From: Ruania suaedae | GTDB taxonomy: Bacteria > Actinomycetota > Actinomycetes > Actinomycetales > Beutenbergiaceae | Assembly (NCBI RefSeq): GCF_021049265.1 | Contig: NZ_CP088018.1 | Coordinates: 3,348,001-3,412,000, forward strand | Direction: 5' to 3' | DNA length: 64,000 bases | Shown: one piece after another, positions 1 to 7,546 of the stretch | How positions within the stretch are numbered: the first letter of the stretch is position 1 | Layout: each line of letters starts with the position of its first letter | The notes under the pieces: generated by a model | The model's input: the letters and a program-made list of their open reading frames with translations, nothing else | Databases searched by the model: none | What the model was told of the DNA's origin: nothing | Program-made: the position numbers and the translations under genes

Positions 1-72
1 GTGGTACATCACCGCCACCTTCGTCAGCTGCCGTAGCTGGACGTCGATCGGCGGACCGTATCGTGAGGGCAT
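1..72 (-). CDS. SorC/DeoR-type sugar-binding transcriptional regulator, N-terminal fragment
   Basis: Only the first 24 codons are in the window; the rest lies beyond the left edge. The fragment reads MPSRYGPPIDVQLRQLTKVA followed by VMYH. The pattern of a Q/R-rich helix leading into V-x-x-MY resembles the start of the winged helix of SorC-family sugar-responsive repressors, whose next residues are normally a short EGLSQ-like turn. An AGGAGC Shine-Dalgarno sequence lies just upstream of the ATG. It is divergent from the SDR gene at 184, so it may control that gene. The family call rests on a very short piece. Confidence 0.5.
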   Translation of the reverse strand, partial: MPSRYGPPIDVQLRQLTKVAVMYH

Positions 73-183
73 CGCTGCTCCTTCCCCAAGTGGCTTGCAA
101 GTCTATTCGTAGTTGAATGAATTGCGCCAGCATCTGCCGCACCATTAGGCTCGCACCGTTCTCACCACGAAGGAGTGTCGACG

Positions 184-1014
184 ATGATCGTCGGAGTGAC
201 CGGCAGCTCGGGCAAGCTCGGCAGCGCCACCGTGACCCACCTGCGCGAGCACGGGAACGAAGTCATCGGCTTCGACCGATCGGGCGCCCCCGGCCCCGGC
301 TTCACCCAGGTCGACCTCGGCGACTACGGCCAGACTCTCGACGCGCTGCTCGGCGTCACCGCCCGCCACGGCGGCCTCGACGCGCTCGTCCACCTCGCCG
401 CCATCCCGGTCAACGGCATCGTCCCCGACGCCGCCACCTTCGACGCCAATGTCGGCGCCACCTTCCACACCCTCTTCGCCGCGCACCGCGCCGGCATCCG
501 CACCGTCGTCTTCGCCTCCAGCATCACCGCGATGGGCTTCCCCTTCGACGAGTCACCACCTTCACTCCCGGTGGACGAAACCTTCACCCGCGCGCACAAC
601 ACCTACGGCCTCGGCAAGGTGGCCGAGGAGGCGATCGCGGCCCAGCTCACCGGCTGGGGCGAGGGCACCTCGCTCACCGCCCTGCGCTTCACCAACGTGG
701 TCGCCCCCGATGAGTACGCCACCTTCGAACGCGCCGGCGAGCCTGGCTACCGGCGCGACCTGCTCGGCTCCTGGGTCGACTCCCGCGACGGCGCCCTCGC
801 CGTCCGGCTGGCCCTCGAAGCCGCCACGCCGGGCTTCCGCGTCTACAACGTCGCCCACCCCGAGTCCGGCACGCAGGCGCCCTCGCGTAAGGTTGCCGAG
901 CGCTGGTTCCCCGGCACCCCGGTGGCCGAGGACCTCGGTGAGTACGAGTCGCTGATGTCCGTGCGCAAGATCCAGCGCGAGCTCGGCTTCGCTCCCCAGC
1001 ACGACTGGCGCTGA
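184..1014 (+). CDS. NAD(P)-dependent epimerase/dehydratase (extended SDR)
   Basis: This 276-aa protein is an extended short-chain dehydrogenase. The N-terminus MIVGVTGSSGKLG carries the glycine-rich Rossmann motif, VHLAAIPVNG follows strand 4, and the YGLGK stretch supplies the catalytic Tyr-x3-Lys. Such enzymes oxidise or epimerise sugars and nucleotide sugars in the cytoplasm; the substrate cannot be read from sequence. I chose ATG 184 over GTG 175 because AGGAG at 171-175 overlaps the GTG but sits 8 nt from the ATG. It lies between a divergent SorC-type regulator and a downstream LacI regulator 28 nt away, which suggests a sugar-inducible oxidation step. D-erythronate dehydrogenases and uronate dehydrogenases are relatives, but nothing here proves either role. 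Confidence 0.8.
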   Translation: MIVGVTGSSGKLGSATVTHLREHGNEVIGFDRSGAPGPGFTQVDLGDYGQTLDALLGVTARHGGLDALVHLAAIPVNGIVPDAATFDANVGATFHTLFAAHRAGIRTVVFASSITAMGFPFDESPPSLPVDETFTRAHNTYGLGKVAEEAIAAQLTGWGEGTSLTALRFTNVVAPDEYATFERAGEPGYRRDLLGSWVDSRDGALAVRLALEAATPGFRVYNVAHPESGTQAPSRKVAERWFPGTPVAEDLGEYESLMSVRKIQRELGFAPQHDWR

Positions 1015-1042
1015 GTACCCTCGAGCACGTGGAGGACAGGGC

Positions 1043-2074
1043 GTGAGCAGGGTCGGCATCCGTGATGTCGCCCTTCATGCCGACGTCGCGACCGGCACCG
1101 TCTCGAACTACCTCAACCACCCCGAACGCGTCTCGCCCGAGACGGCGCGCCGTATCGCCGCCGCGATCGAGATCCTCGGCTTCGTGCCCAGCCAGGCCGG
1201 CCGGCAGTTGCGCTCGGGGACCAGCCGGCTGATCGGCTACCTCGCCCCCGACATCTCCAATCCCTACTTCACCGAGATCGCCGAGAGCGTCGAACGCGGC
1301 GCCGCCACCCGCAACGTCTCGGTGCTCTTCGCCGACTCCCACCGCAGCCGCGCCCGCGAGGACGCCTACCTCTCCGTCTTCGAGGAGCACCGCGTGCTCG
1401 GCCTGTTCGTCTCCTCGCACGAGCCGATCGAGGACAGGCTGGCGCAGGTGCGCCGGCGCGGGACGCCGTCGGTCCTCGTGGGCCAGCAGGCCCTCCACCC
1501 CGACCAGCCCTCGGTCTCCGTCGACGACGTCTCCGGCGGCCGGCAGGCCGCCGCCCACCTCATCGATCGCCGACGGCGCAGACTCGCCTTCGTCGGGGGC
1601 CCGCTCACCATCGCCCAGGTCGCCTCCCGCCTGACCGGGGCGAGCGCCGCCGTCAGCGGTGGCGGTGCCGGGCTGGAGATCATCGACACCGCCGACCGCA
1701 CCGTCGAGGCCGGGCGGCGGGTGGGTGCCCAGCTGCTCGACCGCGCCGCCGGCGCCCGCCCGGACGGGATCCTCGCCGTCAACGACCTGGTCGCACTCGG
1801 CCTCATGCAGACGCTCGTGCACGGGGGCGTGCGGGTGCCCGAGGACGTCGCGATCGTTGGCTACGACGACAACGAGTTCGCCGAGGCCTCCCTCATCCCG
1901 CTCACCAGCGTCCGCGGCCGGCACGAGGAGTTCGGGAGAAGCATGATCGACCTGCTGTTCGAGGCGATCGCCGGAGAGTTCTCCGGGCAGGTGCACCGCA
2001 CGTTCGAGCCGACGCTCGTGGTCCGCGCGAGCACGGCGGCGGGTGCCGGGACGTCGGGGCGCTCGGGTGACTGA
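1043..2074 (+). CDS. LacI-family transcriptional regulator
   Basis: This 343-aa protein has the standard LacI layout. An N-terminal helix-turn-helix and hinge (about residues 1-60; IRDVALHADVATGTVSNYLN) is followed by a periplasmic-binding-protein-like effector domain with the family motifs YLAPDISNPYF and AVNDLVALG. The start is GTG 1043, with GGAGG at 1031-1035. It follows the SDR gene by 28 nt on the same strand, so the two may be co-transcribed. The effector is presumably a sugar or sugar acid, but no matching operator was identified nearby. Tandem hairpins follow its stop codon. Confidence 0.88.
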   Translation: MSRVGIRDVALHADVATGTVSNYLNHPERVSPETARRIAAAIEILGFVPSQAGRQLRSGTSRLIGYLAPDISNPYFTEIAESVERGAATRNVSVLFADSHRSRAREDAYLSVFEEHRVLGLFVSSHEPIEDRLAQVRRRGTPSVLVGQQALHPDQPSVSVDDVSGGRQAAAHLIDRRRRRLAFVGGPLTIAQVASRLTGASAAVSGGGAGLEIIDTADRTVEAGRRVGAQLLDRAAGARPDGILAVNDLVALGLMQTLVHGGVRVPEDVAIVGYDDNEFAEASLIPLTSVRGRHEEFGRSMIDLLFEAIAGEFSGQVHRTFEPTLVVRASTAAGAGTSGRSGD

Positions 2075-2119
2075 GGCATCGGGGCATTCGGCAGGCGATG
2101 CCGGGACCAGTGTGGTCCC
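2075..2119. terminator. Two tandem hairpins after the LacI gene
   Basis: Two back-to-back inverted repeats start one base after the LacI stop. GGCATCG (2075-2081) pairs with CGATGCC (2096-2102), and GGGACCA (2103-2109) pairs with TGGTCCC (2113-2119) around a GTG loop. No U-tract follows. They may end the LacI transcript or sit in the leader of the small gene at 2128. Confidence 0.45.
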
Positions 2120-2127
2120 CTGTGTTC

Positions 2128-2358
2128 ATGAGAATCACGAGCATCCTCCGAGCAGCCCAGGGCGCGCTCCGATCGGAGAAGGGGCGCCGGACCGGTCGCT
2201 CCGTCACCGACAAGGTCGCCGGGCAGGCGCGCAAGGTGGCCGGCGACAAGCACGCCTCGAAGATCGACTCGGCGCAGCAGGCCGCGCACGACTACATCGA
2301 CAAGCAGGGCGGCCGCGGCACGGGCGAGCCCGGGTCCGGGCCCCCTCCGCGCGGCTGA
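2128..2358 (+). CDS. MT0933-like small antitoxin-family protein
   Basis: This is a 76-aa hydrophilic protein rich in Lys, Ala and Gln. The central block SVTDKVAGQARKVAGDK and the later AHDYIDKQGG resemble the actinobacterial MT0933/Rv0909 antitoxin-like family (roughly 60-90 aa). Despite the family name, no toxin gene adjoins it: the neighbour on the right is the convergent apnL gene, only 10 nt from its stop. ATG 2128 has no clear Shine-Dalgarno sequence. An in-frame ATG at 2098 overlaps the upstream hairpins and is less likely. The role is unknown. Confidence 0.6.
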   Translation: MRITSILRAAQGALRSEKGRRTGRSVTDKVAGQARKVAGDKHASKIDSAQQAAHDYIDKQGGRGTGEPGSGPPPRG

Positions 2359-2368
2359 GCACCACGCC

Positions 2369-4135
2369 TCACTCGAGCGTCTGCGCCACCCAGCACGACG
2401 CGCCCAGGACCTTCGTGACCGTCCCGCTGGGCGTCGTCACGCGCACCTCCTGCGCCACCGGGTGCAGGTTCGCCAGCAGCACCCTCGTCCGTACGCCGTC
2501 CGTGCTGCCAACCGCCCAGAGCAGCCCGTCGGGGCTGTCACCGCTGAGCAGCTGCGTCGTCGGGCCGCCGGCAAGACCGAGCAGCGCCTCGATGGCCTCC
2601 GCCACGGGGTACGGCGTGCCGTCGGCAGCCACCACCCCACGCGGGCCCCACTGTTCGAAGTAGCTGATCGAGGCGACGCCCGGCACCGCGAGCGCCGCGG
2701 CGCTGGCGATCGTCCAGGCCGCGAGCTCGGGAGCGTGCTGGCGCGCGTCGGTGGCGTCGGCGAGCGCCGGGCCGTAGCCCTCGGCCAGGTCCGTGCGGGT
2801 GGGTGAGGCGTGGTCATGGTCGGCGACGGCGTTGAACGGAGGGCGCAGGGTGACCGGGCCGATGTGCACGCCCGATCCAGCGGCGAGCGTCACCATCCGT
2901 CGCGCGAGGATCCGCTGCATCGCCACCGACTCCACCAGCTGCGGGGTGCCCAGGTCGTGGAAGAGCGGTGACATCGCCGCCGCCAGCCCGTCCAGGTCGC
3001 CAGGGAGCCGGTCCAGCCCGCGGTTGAGCTCGGTGAAGTGCGACCGGGCGCCGCCGACCACCGGCAGGTCCAGGCCGGCGGCCTCCAGTTCCCCCAGCAG
3101 GAGCGCGATGGTGGCCACATCCGAGACATGCCGCGGCGACCCGCCCGCGTAGGCACCCACCCGCAGCACAGTCTGCCCGACCAGGCCGGCGACGGCGGAG
3201 CGCACCTTCTCGGGGTGGTGCGGGTCCAGCACGAGCCGTACGTCCAGCGGGTGCCCGCTCCCGACGGCGCGCTCGAAGGCCGCCCGCCAGGTCGCCGTCC
3301 GTAGGTCGAGCTCGACCAGCAACGGCACGTCCGGCGCCAGGCCCGTCGACGCGGGAGCCGGGCCCGGTGCCGTGGCCGCGCCGAGCCCGAACTGCGGGAG
3401 AGGCCCGCCGGGGGTGAGGTCGATGACGGGCGGACCCTGCGCCGTCGTGGGCGGTGCCGGCGGGAGGCCGGCGGCTGGCCTCACGCTGAGCGTGAGGCGG
3501 TGCCGGATACGTTCCCCCGCACCGACCCGGTAGGGGAAGGGCAGGGAGAGGGGGCGGTTGTAGGTCTTGAAGGAGGCATCGGTCCAGTTGCGCTGGTCCT
3601 CCATCTCGAACACATCGCCGTCGAGCTCCAGTTGCGCCCGCAGCCCGCCCTGGTCCCAGGCCAGGCCGGCGATGTCGCGTGCGGGCTGATGGGGTGCGGG
3701 ATCGTCGGGGAACGTGGTGGGCGAGCGGGCGGCGTCGGGGTGGCGAACGGTGAGCGGTGTGCCGGCCAGGGCCGGCGGGTGGAGCACGATCAGCCCGGCG
3801 CGGTTGGTCCACAGCTCCTCGGCGGGCTCCAGCTCCACGGTGGCGGTGAGCCGGTCGCCGTCGATCTCGGCGTGCAGGGTGCCGGTGATCTGTGGCTCGG
3901 TGGCCTGGAGGCGGACCGTGACCGAGGCGTCGGTCATGTCCACCGAGGTCACCGACCACGGCACGCTCACCCAGTCGGCCACCCGGACGATCGCGCGGAT
4001 ACCGCGCAGCAGCACCTGCCCGTCCACGGAGATCTCGGCGAGCTCACCGTCGCGGATGAGCAGTGCCCACCGCCCGCTCGCGAACGAGCGGGTCGGTGGC
4101 CACCACGCAGACGGCGACGCGGGCCCGCCCGCCAT
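2369..4135 (-). CDS. apnL: Probable D-apionolactone lactonase (ApnL-like)
   Basis: This 588-aa cytoplasmic protein has no signal peptide. The N-terminal half is a beta-rich domain (for example AWWPPTRSFASGRWALLI and FEMEDQRNWTDASFKTYN), and the C-terminal half looks like a TIM barrel ending in a small beta domain. I recognise this as the family of D-apionate (apionolactone) lactonases defined in D-apiose catabolism. They open D-apionolactone to D-apionate. The ATG at 4135 overlaps the upstream gene's stop as ATGA, so translation is coupled. Longer in-frame extensions run into the upstream gene. The order oiaC-apnO-apnL supports the assignment more than any single residue does. A sequence or HMM comparison with characterised ApnL would decide it. 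Confidence 0.68.
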   Translation of the reverse strand: MAGGPASPSAWWPPTRSFASGRWALLIRDGELAEISVDGQVLLRGIRAIVRVADWVSVPWSVTSVDMTDASVTVRLQATEPQITGTLHAEIDGDRLTATVELEPAEELWTNRAGLIVLHPPALAGTPLTVRHPDAARSPTTFPDDPAPHQPARDIAGLAWDQGGLRAQLELDGDVFEMEDQRNWTDASFKTYNRPLSLPFPYRVGAGERIRHRLTLSVRPAAGLPPAPPTTAQGPPVIDLTPGGPLPQFGLGAATAPGPAPASTGLAPDVPLLVELDLRTATWRAAFERAVGSGHPLDVRLVLDPHHPEKVRSAVAGLVGQTVLRVGAYAGGSPRHVSDVATIALLLGELEAAGLDLPVVGGARSHFTELNRGLDRLPGDLDGLAAAMSPLFHDLGTPQLVESVAMQRILARRMVTLAAGSGVHIGPVTLRPPFNAVADHDHASPTRTDLAEGYGPALADATDARQHAPELAAWTIASAAALAVPGVASISYFEQWGPRGVVAADGTPYPVAEAIEALLGLAGGPTTQLLSGDSPDGLLWAVGSTDGVRTRVLLANLHPVAQEVRVTTPSGTVTKVLGASCWVAQTLE

Positions 4136-4992
4136 CAGCGCTCGATGGCGTCGAGGTGGAGCATGCGCGCGAGGTTCTTGTCGAGCTCGTCGTCGCGGAA
4201 GATCTTCTTCCAGTCCTCCTTGATGATCGACTCGCGGCCGTAGTCCATGGCGATCAGGCACGCGTCACTGAACGGGTTGTCCCCGCGCAGGCCGTTCGCG
4301 AGCGCCACCTGGGTGTGGCCGTAGAGGATGCTGCGCGCGGCGGCCTCGGGCACGCCCATGGTGTGCACGGCCTCCTGCAGTGCCTCGTTCAGCAGCTCGC
4401 CGATCATGCAGGCGACGGTCTCCACCAGGGTCGGCTCGAGCTGGGCGAGCTGCTTGACGGTGACCCAGTGCACGTCGACCACGGGGGCGTAGATGGCACG
4501 AACGGTGGTCTCCACCAGGGTCTTGACGGCGTCGTCCTCGGACTCGACGGCGGCGATCGCGTCCTGCGGGGCGGCGATGCCCCCGAAGGTGTCGGCCCAC
4601 TCCTCGGGGGTCTGGCGCTGCAGGAAGACCGAGGGGTGGCAGGGGTGGGCGACGGCCTGGATGACGTCCTCGCGGGTGGCGAGCAGGCCGGCGTAGGCGG
4701 CGGCCGGGTCGAGCGTGAGCACCACGGCGCCGGCGCGCATCTGCGGCACCAGGTCGGCGGTGACCGAGGCGAGGGCCAGGTCGGGCACGGCGAGGACCAC
4801 GATGTCGGCATCCTGGACCGCTGTCACGGCGTCCGTGAGCTCGCGGCCGGCCTCGAGGGTGCGCGCGCGCCCGCCCTCGGAGTTCTCCACGTACTTCACA
4901 GCATGGTCGGTGCGCACGAGGTTGTTGGAGACGCGCATCCCCATCTTCCCGCCGGCGCCGATGACGGCGATCGTGTACGTGTTCTCACTCAT
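4135..4992 (-). CDS. apnO: Probable D-apionate oxidoisomerase (ApnO-like)
   Basis: This 285-aa NAD-dependent enzyme begins with a Rossmann fold: IAVIGAGGKMG at residues 8-18 and VVLAVPDLAL near residue 75. An all-helical C-terminal domain of the phosphogluconate-dehydrogenase C-terminal type follows, ending RESIIKEDWKKIF. The combination matches D-apionate oxidoisomerase, which oxidises and rearranges D-apionate to 3-oxo-isoapionate. The start ATG at 4992 overlaps the upstream TGA in an ATGA, with AGGAG just upstream. It overlaps apnL by one base at its own stop. If the family call is wrong, it is still a 3-hydroxyacid-type dehydrogenase acting on a sugar acid. Confidence 0.7.
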   Translation of the reverse strand: MSENTYTIAVIGAGGKMGMRVSNNLVRTDHAVKYVENSEGGRARTLEAGRELTDAVTAVQDADIVVLAVPDLALASVTADLVPQMRAGAVVLTLDPAAAYAGLLATREDVIQAVAHPCHPSVFLQRQTPEEWADTFGGIAAPQDAIAAVESEDDAVKTLVETTVRAIYAPVVDVHWVTVKQLAQLEPTLVETVACMIGELLNEALQEAVHTMGVPEAAARSILYGHTQVALANGLRGDNPFSDACLIAMDYGRESIIKEDWKKIFRDDELDKNLARMLHLDAIER

Positions 4993-5783
4993 GTGGTGCT
5001 CCTCAGATAGTCGACGGCGGTCCGGGTCCATTCCCGTTCCGTGGCGATGGTGGTCTCGGGGTCGTCCTGCCAGGGCAGCCAGTGCTCGACGACCTCGTTG
5101 ATGCCCCGCTCGCGCGGGCGGACGGTGCGCAGCAGGTGCGGGTAGTCGTGCAGGCCCGCGCCCATCGGCGCGCCGCTGTAGGTGAAGCCCACCCAGCCGG
5201 GCTGGCGGGCGAAGGCGTAGTCCTTCGCGTGCACCGCGCGGGTGAGATCGGCGGCCTGCTCCACGCAGATCTGCGGATTCTCCAACCGGGCGACGACGTT
5301 GCCCGGGTCCAGGCACAGGCCCAGGTTCTCGCTGCCCACGCCCTCGACCAGGGCGAGCAGGTCGGTGGTGGGCAGCTGCTCGTAGGTCTCCAGGGCGAGG
5401 GTGACGCCGGCGGCCTCGACGGCGGGCATCGTCTCGGTCAGCCACTGGTGGGCCTGCTCCAGGGTGGGGCGGGAGTCCGGCCCGTAGATCATGCTCCGGA
5501 TGAGGGTGGCGTCGAAGACGGCGGCGATCTCGAGGAAGCGGGTCAGGTGCTCCGGCTCGATGCCCTTGGTGCCGAGCTCGATCACCAGGTCCAGGTCCTT
5601 GGCGGCCGCGGCGGCATCGGCGAGCTCGGCGTTGTCCATGTCTTCCAGCGGTGCGTAATCGCAGATCTGGTGCAGCCCCACGCCGAGGTCACGGGTGGCC
5701 TGGAAGGACTCCGTGAGCGTCATCGGCCGCGGGTTGCGGTCGGAGAGCTGCCAGAAGAAGGCATAGGTGCCGAGTCCGATCAT
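4989..5783 (-). CDS. oiaC: TIM-barrel sugar isomerase-like protein, probable 3-oxo-isoapionate decarboxylase (OiaC-like)
   Basis: This 264-aa protein has the xylose-isomerase-like TIM-barrel fold. Predicted metal-ligand regions are visible: LVIELGTKG, LALETYEQLP, GLCLDPGN and AVHAKDYAF, giving the Glu/Asp/His set typical of the fold. It is first in a three-gene coupled operon with apnO and apnL. In one known apionate route a TIM-barrel enzyme, OiaC, decarboxylates 3-oxo-isoapionate to L-erythrulose, and this gene is placed to do that. Kinase and isomerases for L-erythrulose are not in the window. The generic alternative is a sugar phosphate isomerase/epimerase of unknown substrate. Confidence 0.6.
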   Translation of the reverse strand: MIGLGTYAFFWQLSDRNPRPMTLTESFQATRDLGVGLHQICDYAPLEDMDNAELADAAAAAKDLDLVIELGTKGIEPEHLTRFLEIAAVFDATLIRSMIYGPDSRPTLEQAHQWLTETMPAVEAAGVTLALETYEQLPTTDLLALVEGVGSENLGLCLDPGNVVARLENPQICVEQAADLTRAVHAKDYAFARQPGWVGFTYSGAPMGAGLHDYPHLLRTVRPRERGINEVVEHWLPWQDDPETTIATEREWTRTAVDYLRSTT

Positions 5784-5792
5784 GAGCCCATT

Positions 5793-5845
5793 TTGGCGAA
5801 CCGGTTGACCAATTGCAAGAGCACGGGGCGTCGTGCCGGTAGCCT
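5793..5845. promoter_or_regulatory. Probable GntR/FadR operator and leaderless promoter between oiaC and its regulator
   Basis: A 20-bp near-palindrome at 5793-5812 has arms TTGG..AACC and GGTT..CCAA around a central CCGG. It lies 10 nt upstream of the oiaC start and 40 nt upstream of the gntR start, a typical site for a FadR-type dimer. TAGCCT at 5840-5845 fits a -10 hexamer 7 nt from the regulator's ATG at 5853, consistent with a leaderless mRNA. Operator use is inferred. Confidence 0.5.
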
Positions 5846-5852
5846 CGTGCCC

Positions 5853-6629
5853 ATGCCAGCCAGCGACCGTTCCGCCGAGATCACGGCGTCCCTGGGCTCA
5901 CTCCCGGGCACCACGCCGGTCTCGGAGGTGGCGCGGTTGCTGCTGGACCTGTTCACCGGCGGCTCGTTCGAGCCCGGCACCCGCCTGCCCGCCGAGCGCC
6001 AGCTCGCCACCACCCTCGGCGTGGGGCGCTCCGCGGTGCGCGAGGCGCTGGCCGCGCTGGAGATCCTCGGTATCGTGCACGTGCGGCCGGGTTCGGGCAC
6101 CTACCTGCGCGGCACCGCCAGCACGCTGCTCCCGCGGACCTTGCGGTGGGGGCTGCTGATCGGCGAGAAGAGCACCGCCGAGCTGCTCGAGCTGCGCTCG
6201 GGGCTGGAGACGCAGGTGGCCGAGCTCGCAGCGAACCGCGCCGGCGAGGAGGACCTGGCAGAGCTACGTGGCTCGCTGGACCGGATGCGCGAGCGCACCG
6301 GCGATCTGGCAGCGTTCGCGCGCGCCGACCACGACTTCCACGACCACCTCGCCGCCGCCTCGAAGAACGAGACGATCGTCGATCTGCTGCACGTGGTGCG
6401 CTCGCTGCTGCAGGTCTACGCCGACCGGGCCGTGCACGACGAGGCGTCGGCCCTGCTGGCCCTGAGCGAGCACGAGTCCGTGCTGGCGGCGATCACGGCG
6501 CAGGACGGCGGCGCTGCGGCTGCGGCGATGGCGGTGCACATGGCCACGGCGAACCGGCGCCTCGCCGAGGACCCGGGGGCGGGAGACCACCTGGACTCGC
6601 CGCCCCCGGGTGCGACAATGACTCCATGA
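5853..6629 (+). CDS. GntR-family regulator, FadR (FCD) subfamily
   Basis: This 258-aa protein has an N-terminal winged helix (about residues 20-90; GTRLPAERQLATTLGVGRSA). A helical FCD effector domain follows, with the metal/ligand pattern ARADHDFHDHLAAASKNETI and a later SEHESVLAAI. FCD regulators sense organic acids and sugar acids and usually repress. It is divergent from the apionate operon across 69 nt that contain a palindrome, so it most likely controls that operon, with D-apionate or a derivative as candidate inducer. Its stop overlaps the ATG of the holin-like gene. Confidence 0.87.
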   Translation: MPASDRSAEITASLGSLPGTTPVSEVARLLLDLFTGGSFEPGTRLPAERQLATTLGVGRSAVREALAALEILGIVHVRPGSGTYLRGTASTLLPRTLRWGLLIGEKSTAELLELRSGLETQVAELAANRAGEEDLAELRGSLDRMRERTGDLAAFARADHDFHDHLAAASKNETIVDLLHVVRSLLQVYADRAVHDEASALLALSEHESVLAAITAQDGGAAAAAMAVHMATANRRLAEDPGAGDHLDSPPPGATMTP

Positions 6630-7018
6630 GCTTCCTCATCAAGGTCCTCATCAACGGCATCGCCCTGTGGCTCACCTCGCTGTGGATCACGGGCGTCGAC
6701 TTCCGCACCGACGGCACCACGCTGAACACCGTGATCGTGATCGCCGCGGTCGCGCTGCTGTTCACAATCGTCAACGCGATCGTCAAACCGCTGGTGAAGT
6801 TGGTCTCGATCCTCTTCTACATCCTCACCCTGGGGCTGTTCTTCCTGGTGGTGAACGCGTTGATGCTGTTGCTGACCAGCTGGCTGACCGGGTTCACCGA
6901 CTACGGGCTCACCGTCGACGGCTTCTGGACGGCGGTGCTCGCCGGCCTGATCATCACGATCATCGCGGTCATCCTGACGCTGGTGCTGCCGGACGGGCGC
7001 AAGAAGGAGAGCCGCTGA
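6626..7018 (+). CDS. Phage holin family 4 / YvlD-like membrane protein
   Basis: This 130-aa protein is mostly four hydrophobic helices. The motif IVNAIVKPLVKLVSILF followed by LTLGLFFLVVNALMLLLTSW is characteristic of the YvlD (phage_holin_4_2) family, and the C-terminal tail is short and basic (GRKKESR). Family members are chromosomal membrane proteins, linked in Bacillus to envelope stress rather than phage lysis. ATG 6626 overlaps the gntR stop (ATGA), so it is co-translated with the regulator although no functional link is obvious. Confidence 0.85.
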   Translation: MSFLIKVLINGIALWLTSLWITGVDFRTDGTTLNTVIVIAAVALLFTIVNAIVKPLVKLVSILFYILTLGLFFLVVNALMLLLTSWLTGFTDYGLTVDGFWTAVLAGLIITIIAVILTLVLPDGRKKESR

Positions 7019-7036
7019 GCTCGATCGCGGTCCGGC

Positions 7037-7519
7037 TCAGGACTCCGAGCGCATCGACTCCACCCAGGCGTCGAGGTTCTGCTGCACCTCCTCGTCGGTG
7101 CGCGGCGTCGTGCGCGTCATGAGGGTCCAGCGCACGCCGTACGGGTCCTGGATGGAGGCGAAGCGGTCCCCGGTGACGGCGAAGTCGTCGGCCTTCTCGC
7201 GCACCCGGGCACCGTGCTGCTCGGCGAGCGCCAGCGTGGCGTCGACGTCGGGCACGTAGATCGCGAGGCTGAAGGCGGCATTGTCGCTGGTGGGGTCGTT
7301 GGCGACCGCACCGAAGACCGCGTTCGGGTCCATGACCGTCATGCGCCCCGTGCCGAGGTCGAGTTCGCAGTGCCACACGCCACCGTCGGGACCCTCCATC
7401 CTGGTGACGACGTGGGCACCGAACACGGTGGCGTAGAACTCGATCGCCTCACGTGCGGGCGAGACGACGAGGAGCGGTGACAGAGTGCTGTAGCCGGCAG
7501 GGCGATAAGAAGTATCCAT
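7037..7519 (-). CDS. VOC-superfamily (glyoxalase/PhnB-like) protein
   Basis: This 160-aa protein contains paired beta-alpha-beta-beta-beta modules. The first spans YSTLSPLLVVSPAREAIEF and GPDGGVWHCELDLG; the second runs from SLAIYVPDVDATLALAEQHG to SIQDPYGVRWTL. The latter ending is typical of PhnB-like VOC proteins. VOC members include glyoxalases, resistance proteins and dioxygenases; the substrate here is unknown. The gene is divergent from the AraC regulator with only 27 nt between starts, suggesting that regulator may control it. Confidence 0.82.
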   Translation of the reverse strand: MDTSYRPAGYSTLSPLLVVSPAREAIEFYATVFGAHVVTRMEGPDGGVWHCELDLGTGRMTVMDPNAVFGAVANDPTSDNAAFSLAIYVPDVDATLALAEQHGARVREKADDFAVTGDRFASIQDPYGVRWTLMTRTTPRTDEEVQQNLDAWVESMRSES

Positions 7520-7546
7520 GGCTCCAGCATCCAGAGGATCTGTTCG

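Noticed and set aside
5082-5852. Upstream extension of the GntR regulator start into the oiaC region
   Set aside because: The longer frame would run antisense through oiaC and the operator. ATG 5853 has a -10 element at the right distance and begins the true domain.
6626-7018. Prophage holin
   Set aside because: The family name is phage holin, but the sequence is the chromosomal YvlD type with no phage genes nearby.
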